Shown here: one piece after another, positions 58,575-64,000 of the stretch
Numbering within the stretch: position 1 is the first letter of the stretch
Layout of the letters: every line of letters begins with the position of its first letter
Assembly: GCA_025890175.1 (NCBI GenBank)
Contig: JANPYM010000015.1
Span: 785,225 to 849,224, forward strand
Source: Ciborinia camelliae
Lineage: Eukaryota > Ascomycota > Leotiomycetes > Helotiales > Sclerotiniaceae
Direction: 5' to 3'
DNA: 64,000 nucleotides
Notes under the pieces: generated by a model
What the model saw: only the letters and a program-made list of their open reading frames with translations
Database searches by the model: none
What the model was told of the DNA's origin: nothing
Translations under genes and position numbers: made by a program

Positions 58575-59739
58575 AATGCCAGGAGGTAACGGTAAGAGCA
58601 AGGTAAGTTAAATCAGGAGCATTCATTTTGTTGATTGGTTTCTTTGCGCGCATACATAGATTTCCTAGAGTCCCAAGACCAGTAATAATAATTATTTTCC
58701 TTTTGAATAAAACTTTGTGTTAGAAAGAAGTAGAAATAGTATTTAGGTGATGCTTTTCCATGATAGTGATTTTTGTCAGTGATTTATGGTTTGATATTTG
58801 ATAGTTAAGATAAGATTACATGATGTATGAAGAGAGGAGTAGTTTACTCACTGACCAAGTGGCTTAAAAGCTATTTCAATTTGATTATTCATATATTACA
58901 GCATTCGGTGCATATTTCGTTTGTAATGATTGATACGTTTGATACCTACGTATGTGGTATCCTATATGCGCTTTAACGTTTTCTCGGCTATGTAGGCGGT
59001 GTTTGAATTAGATATACGAAGCTTTAAGCTGGTGCAAAAGTTATGGTTTTCGACTAACTGGAAACTTAGGTAATGTCTTGTGATCTCTGCAATACCATAT
59101 GGGTGGTCAAGCATCTCATTCATAAATATTATTTTGTGTAGGCAATTGTAGAATAATATCGTATATTCTATTGAACTTATTATATTGTTGTATCGAGCTA
59201 GTGTATGTAGAACTATTTTATAACAACATATTCTTTAATCCCGAGCAGTCGATCATGATATACCAGTATGGGAATAGGCTCATAGTTCCCAGGGTAATTT
59301 TTCTTGATTAAGGAGCATTTGTATAGCCGTTAACTTTAGAGTCTATTCACAACTATCTCAGCATATGAAATCAAGTTCCCATCGTGATGCTTATGAAAAG
59401 GCGGGGGATCCATGATAACAACATATACATCGAGTCTGATATCAAGATTCAGACAGCTACGATAACCCCGTGGCTGTCAAATACTGTAGGCTCAAGTATA
59501 ATACCTATTACTAAATGCCTTTTGATCACATATGATTTCTTTTGGTACATTTCAGAAAGGCGACTCATGTGAGGTTTAGAAATATTTGGTAAAAAGGGTT
59601 GTAGTCCTTAGTCAAGTCAACAATGTAATATCATATCCCTAAATTTGATCCAATGTAACAATTTATTCGTTTACTTTAGGAGATAGAAGTAACAACACGC
59701 CTTCAATGATGTTCCCAAATTAAATGTTTTGAAACGAAA
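58575..59739. other. Intergenic region with a dispersed-repeat copy
   Basis: AT-rich DNA between the 3' ends of two convergent genes. It includes the 59181-59228 repeat related to 54530-54630. No gene is supported. Confidence 0.5.
59196..59222. repeat. Dispersed repeat, copy 2
   Basis: 27 bases identical to 54597-54623, preceded by ATTGTTGTATCG and followed by ACAACATA. The ends TATATTGTTGT and (complement) TATGTTGTT could be imperfect terminal inverted repeats of a very small element. Confidence 0.7.
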
Positions 59740-62700
59740 TTAATCAGAGTCATCAGAGTCATCGGAGTCATCGCTCTCTTCCTTCTCTTTCTTTCCCTTT
59801 TTCTTTTCCTTTTCCTTTTTCTTGTCCCTTTTCTCTTCTTTAGTCTTATTTTCCGAAGTCTTTTTACTTTTCTTGCTGCTACTCTTCACCCCCTTTTCCT
59901 TCTTTCCCTTACTGCCTTTCTTCTTCTTTCTCTCGTCCCGATCATCTGGATCAGTATCGTCTCCTGAACCATTGCTGCTATCCTCTTCCTCCGAGCTGGA
60001 ATCAGAGTCATCTTGATCGAATGACTTGACTATGCCAGAAGAGGGTTTGTAACTCTGTGCCCTCATGTATTCGCGTCCCGCAATTATGTCTTCGTCAACG
60101 CCGTGGGTCTGACGCAGATAATGGTTGAATTGCATTGAGGCACTGGCGACAATTTGGAAATCCTTCTTGGTTACGGTCAGGTTTTTTGACTCGCTCTTAT
60201 TAGCCCGAAACTCGGATAGTGCAAGTACAGTTTGGAAGGCGTTGCGGATCTGGCGGCCATTCCACCCCAGCGTTTTTCTTTCCTGCTTAGCCCATTGCAT
60301 AATTTTCTTTTCCGATTTTTGATAGTCAAAATTCGGTAGCTCGTTTTCGTTGCGGTCTTTGTTTATATCAGCAATTCGTTGAAAATTATGCTCGAAGATT
60401 TTCCTTGTTTGCTTCCCAGTGAGCTTAGGGTAATAGAGAGTTAGATGCAGACGCGACCTAAATGCATCGTCAATGGCACCGACTCGGTTCGTGGTAAGGA
60501 ACAGAATTCCGGAGTAGTACTCAAGCATTCGCAAGAATACTAGGATCAGATTAGCCTACGGATCTATAGGAAATCGTAGCGATATCCTATCCGTTCATGC
60601 GCTTACCTGAAACCAATCCATTTTTCTGCACATCTTTTTGCTACTCGAAGTAAGCATTTATCTGTCAAATCTCGAAAGAAGTTAGACGTACATCGCGTTT
60701 GGAAAGAAACACATCTGCTTCGTCGAGCAAAAGTACACAGCCCCATCTATTTGCCAGCCTGAAATGATTATCCATGTTTCTCTCTACGTCTTCAGGTACA
60801 ATGCCAATGTCACCTATTTGAACAAAAGAATTCAGTATATTCTGTGCGACTACAATATGGGTTCAGCTCACCACATGTAATAGGGTAAAGTGGCTTCTTG
60901 GTATGGGCAGCAACACATTCTGCAAATAAATGTAAGATTATCTATCAGTGTTCCCATTGGTTGAAGTAGGTGACTGGACTCACCTGCAGTAGAAGTCTTG
61001 CCCACTCCGGGAACGCCGTGCAAGAGAATGATACATCCTCTCCCTTCAAAATGGATTAGCAATACTGACGGGAATTTCAAACAAAAGTCCAGCCACTCAC
61101 CTTTCCCTTGCACCAAATCCATTCCGATCCTGTTGCCCCCGTTAGAACCGAAGTCTTGTGTGTGAGTCTCTACCATGGCTTGAACCATCTGTCGGTGTCC
61201 TGAGGGAAGAACAAGGTTCTCCCAATTATCGTTCTGCTTAACAGGCTTAAGTTTTGTGAGGTTGAGAAGAACTATGTATACGTGTGTTAGTAACCCGAGT
61301 TATGATTGGGCAAGAATTGCACTTACCCCATTTACGGTTTCTCAGAGCGAAGCCCGGTACTGCCCCCGGTAACAACCTGATCATGTCGTTGTTCTCCATC
61401 AATTTCTTTAAATATTTCAAGCCATTTTTGCCTCGTTGCTGTTTCTCACTCTCATATTCTTCGAATACGAGTTTAATCTTTGACTCAATCTCGTTCCGCT
61501 GTGTTTTCTGTGATTTAATGTATGCGTTTGAGGAGCATCTGTAGCACCACTTATGAGAGCATTCCGATTTCTCATAAAGATCATAGATCTCGCCTTCTAC
61601 ATCGTTCAGCCAAAGAGATGCAGGCGATCTAAATTCTGGGACCTTAATGAATGCTTTGTCCGTGTCGGGGCCACCTTCAAAGGCCAGTTTCACGTCCACC
61701 ACCACCGGGCTATCTATCTATGGCTCAATATGTTAGATGAATGTCTATCTTTTACAGATAGCATTTTGTCAGGCTCACCTCTTCTCGACTTGGTCCAACG
61801 GTTAGCCCTTCGTACTGCAGGTGGGAGATACTCGTGGCATCAATAAATCTTTCGCCATTGTCATAGAGCTTCTCGCGCAACTCATATTGAGCAGGGTATG
61901 CCTGAAGATTGCGAATATCTATTTCCCGTTCGTAGGGTTTGAAAACGAACACCTCCCGGACCGTACCGAATTCAACACCATTGAAGTCTATGTAGAAGCA
62001 GTATACGTTGAATTCTGTATAGTTATTTCTAATCTTTCTTGAAATCTTGGCCGTCTGTGTCAGTATATTGGCGAGCGTCTTGGCATCTGACTTCATGAAA
62101 GATTTGCTAAGTGAGACGGAAGCAAAATCAACATCCATATCCTTCATTTTGTATTTCGGAGCCATGGTTCTCATCAAAGGCATGCCTCCAGAAGTAGCCA
62201 CCACTCGATAAGCTTGAGGGGTGTACCGTTGGATTGGAGTATGGTCGGGGCCTTCGACATTTGTGTATTCCTCTGTCATTGCTTCGCGAAGCGGACAATA
62301 TATGGTGTCATCGGCATCGAACAACATCCAGAGGTTCTCAAATGCTATATGTTGCTCTTCTCCCTTGCGTAGACGCTCATACAGCTGGATCTGCTTGCCG
62401 AAAAACTTGTCGACGAAGGCCAGAAAGGCTTCAAAATGAGGAAGAGCTGCAGGTAGTTCATAGGCTGGAATGCCGTTATCCCCACTGCTCTTAGTGGGTG
62501 CAAAAGGCAGACTATCGCTTTCTTCGCGGTTTTCTGTTGTTGCGGGTGTCTCAGTCGAGCTGTCCCAGGCTGTGCCAGACCTCTCAATATCTTCGGTCAT
62601 CACTTGACTATATACTCTCGTCAGCAATTTGAGCAGTCACGCATTGATTTCAACTCACCCGTAACGACCCTTCAGTCTCTCTAACTGCTCCCTGACAGAG

Positions 62701-63696
62701 CCAAGATTTCTAATTAGTGGTCGGAAGGGCTTCCCGAACCGGATTAGGTGGTCATCCCCGGCTGGGATATCTAACTGTTTCGCAAAGAATGCAGAAATGG
62801 CCTCCGAAAGGACACCAAAAGTCAAGATTTCGATATCATCAACTTTAGGTGCCTCAGGATCCGCCTGTCGAAGAGCCTCTGCTCCGTCACTTTTGACCTT
62901 TGAGTAAAGCACTCGGATGAGATGCTGAGCGTCGTGGCCGCACACGAAGCTTCCTTTCTCAGTTTCATCATTTAGTGCTGGATATGATCCGTCGTCTTGC
63001 AGGTACGCCGCTGAATCAAAAAACTTGACAACAAGCTCAATCGTGGAGTTATCATTCTCAATAGGCGCTTCACTAGGCGCTTCACTAGACGCTTCACCAG
63101 GCTCGTCCACTTTGACCTTAGCTACTGTGCCGGACTCCAGTTGGTCGATTCGGTCTTCCAGGACTCTCAGATAGTCAACGAGTCCTTTCACGAGATTTGC
63201 ACCCTGATTTCTCTTGTTGTTTTTTGCGGCTTTAAGTTCCATCTTGTGCTTGTATGCATTGAATATGGACAGCGAGCTCTGGTGCTTAATCGCGCGTCTT
63301 AGCGACCTGAAATAATAACCTTCACTGTCATCAGAATCCGAGTCCGAGTCAGAGTCAACTGATAAGGCCCCCTTCTTTCTTTCTTTACTATCACTGTCGG
63401 TCGTTGCTAGCCCATCGTCTCTTATCGCATCTTCTGGGGATCCTGTCCCAAGCTTGGCGATCTCTGGTTCATTTTCCGAGATTTTATTTTCTGAATTGGG
63501 TGCATCATTGTCTTGTGGGACTGAAGATACTTCAGTCACCTCGGAGCCTTCTCCTACACCTCGATATATTTCTGGACTGTTTGGGTAGCTCATATTACCT
63601 GAGGATAGGGTACCTGAAGTTGTATTAGCCGCAATCAACCCTCATGTATCGTTTTGAATATTGAAATATACCACTGCCATCTTCAATAGTCTCCAT
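59740..63696 (-). CDS. AAA+ ATPase of the fungal DUF7025 type
   Basis: Ten exons (63696-63672, 63613-62659, 62607-61779, 61717-61327, 61271-61101, 61043-60984, 60919-60872, 60813-60692, 60640-60607, 60539-59740) join in frame to 1144 residues. The N-terminal part is acidic and Ser-rich (about 90-115, DSDSDSDSDD). The middle (about 370-730) matches the DUF7025-like region that precedes AAA domains in filamentous fungi (FENLWMLFDADDTIYCPLRE). Walker A is GVPGVGKTS (800-808), Walker B is LLLDEADVFL (854-863), and the sensor is FLTTNRV with AFRSRLH. A C-terminal tail of about 120 residues is very Lys/Glu/Ser-rich and ends (DDS)n. It probably remodels protein complexes; the substrate and location are unknown, though the basic tail allows a nuclear location. 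Confidence 0.9.
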
Positions 63697-64000
63697 TTTT
63701 CAAGAGCCTTTGTTATAGTATTTGAGGTTAGTCGAAAAGAGGATCAGTAAAAATTATTAGACCAAAACAGAATGTAAGCGAGTCGCCGTCAGCCTGAAAG
63801 TTCACGCTGAGCTTCAATTAATTAAAGCTTTGCAATAGTTACAATAGTAACGGTAGACTTTGTTCTAGTCGAAGAAGAACTTGTTACCAAGATGGCATTG
63901 GATTGTATGTTTTATCCACAAGATTCCTGGGCGGATCTGGCTCTTTAGTGAGAGCTGGTTATTCACGGGAATCCCACGCCTGTCCTCTTCACTTGCGGCT
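63697..64000. other. Upstream region of the AAA gene; possible start of a further gene
   Basis: 304 bases reach the window edge. An ATG at 63892 in good context (CCAAGATGG) is followed after 13 coding bases by GTATGT, so it could be a short first exon of a plus-strand gene that continues outside the window. This cannot be decided here. Confidence 0.3.

Overview
This window is nuclear DNA of a filamentous ascomycete (Pezizomycotina, quite possibly Leotiomycetes/Helotiales, though the sequence alone does not prove the class). The evidence is short GT-AG introns with CTRAC-like branch points, A-rich start contexts, a fungus-specific L-galactonate dehydratase, a cutinase, an HSP30-type small heat shock protein and a DUF7025-type AAA ATPase. 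Intergenic DNA is AT-rich and full of (TAGG)n/(ACCT)n, (ATGG)n and pyrimidine tracts. Most genes are split, so the models below were built by joining exons by hand at splice sites that keep the frame and the family motifs.

Layout. 1-4718: repeat-rich DNA with a cluster of strong hairpins at 660-824. 4719-5130: small secreted, probably GPI-anchored protein. 5131-7872: microsatellites. 7873-11502: divergent pair of an MFS monocarboxylate-type transporter (-) and an O-methyltransferase (+). 13203-16309: UMP/CMP kinase (+), interrupted by a 10-N gap that looks spurious, convergent with eIF3m (-). 16310-24771: 8.4 kb with no gene I can name. 24772-26944: YTH m6A reader (+). 28887-31389: HSP30 (-) and a HAD phosphatase (+). 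31864-39126: proteasome subunit PRE7 (-), divergent from the PI 4-kinase STT4 (+). 39518-43014: methyltransferase (+), LSm6 (-, easily missed because its exons are short) and a RENi/Rad60-Esc2 SUMO-like protein (+). 43015-46884: gene-poor, with a TA-flanked MITE. 46885-52532: L-galactonate dehydratase (+), membrane spermidine-synthase-like protein (+) and cutinase (-). 52533-57470: AT-rich, with a perfect palindrome and a decayed gene. 57471-58574: RE-rich repetitive protein. 59740-63696: ten-exon AAA ATPase (-).

How the genes fit together. Most are housekeeping: nucleotide metabolism, translation initiation, proteasome, PI4P synthesis, U6/mRNA decay, DNA repair and m6A reading. Their order shows no operon-like logic beyond shared bidirectional promoters. 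The accessory genes point to life on plants: cutinase cuts cutin and L-galactonate dehydratase is in the pectin-derived D-galacturonate pathway. The transporter/O-methyltransferase pair could belong to a small secondary-metabolite or modification locus. The most unusual signals are the hairpin cluster, the duplicated flanks of the N gap, a related element lying about 485-490 bp upstream of two unrelated genes, an intact-looking MITE, and micro-exons of 8, 11, 11 and 16 nt.
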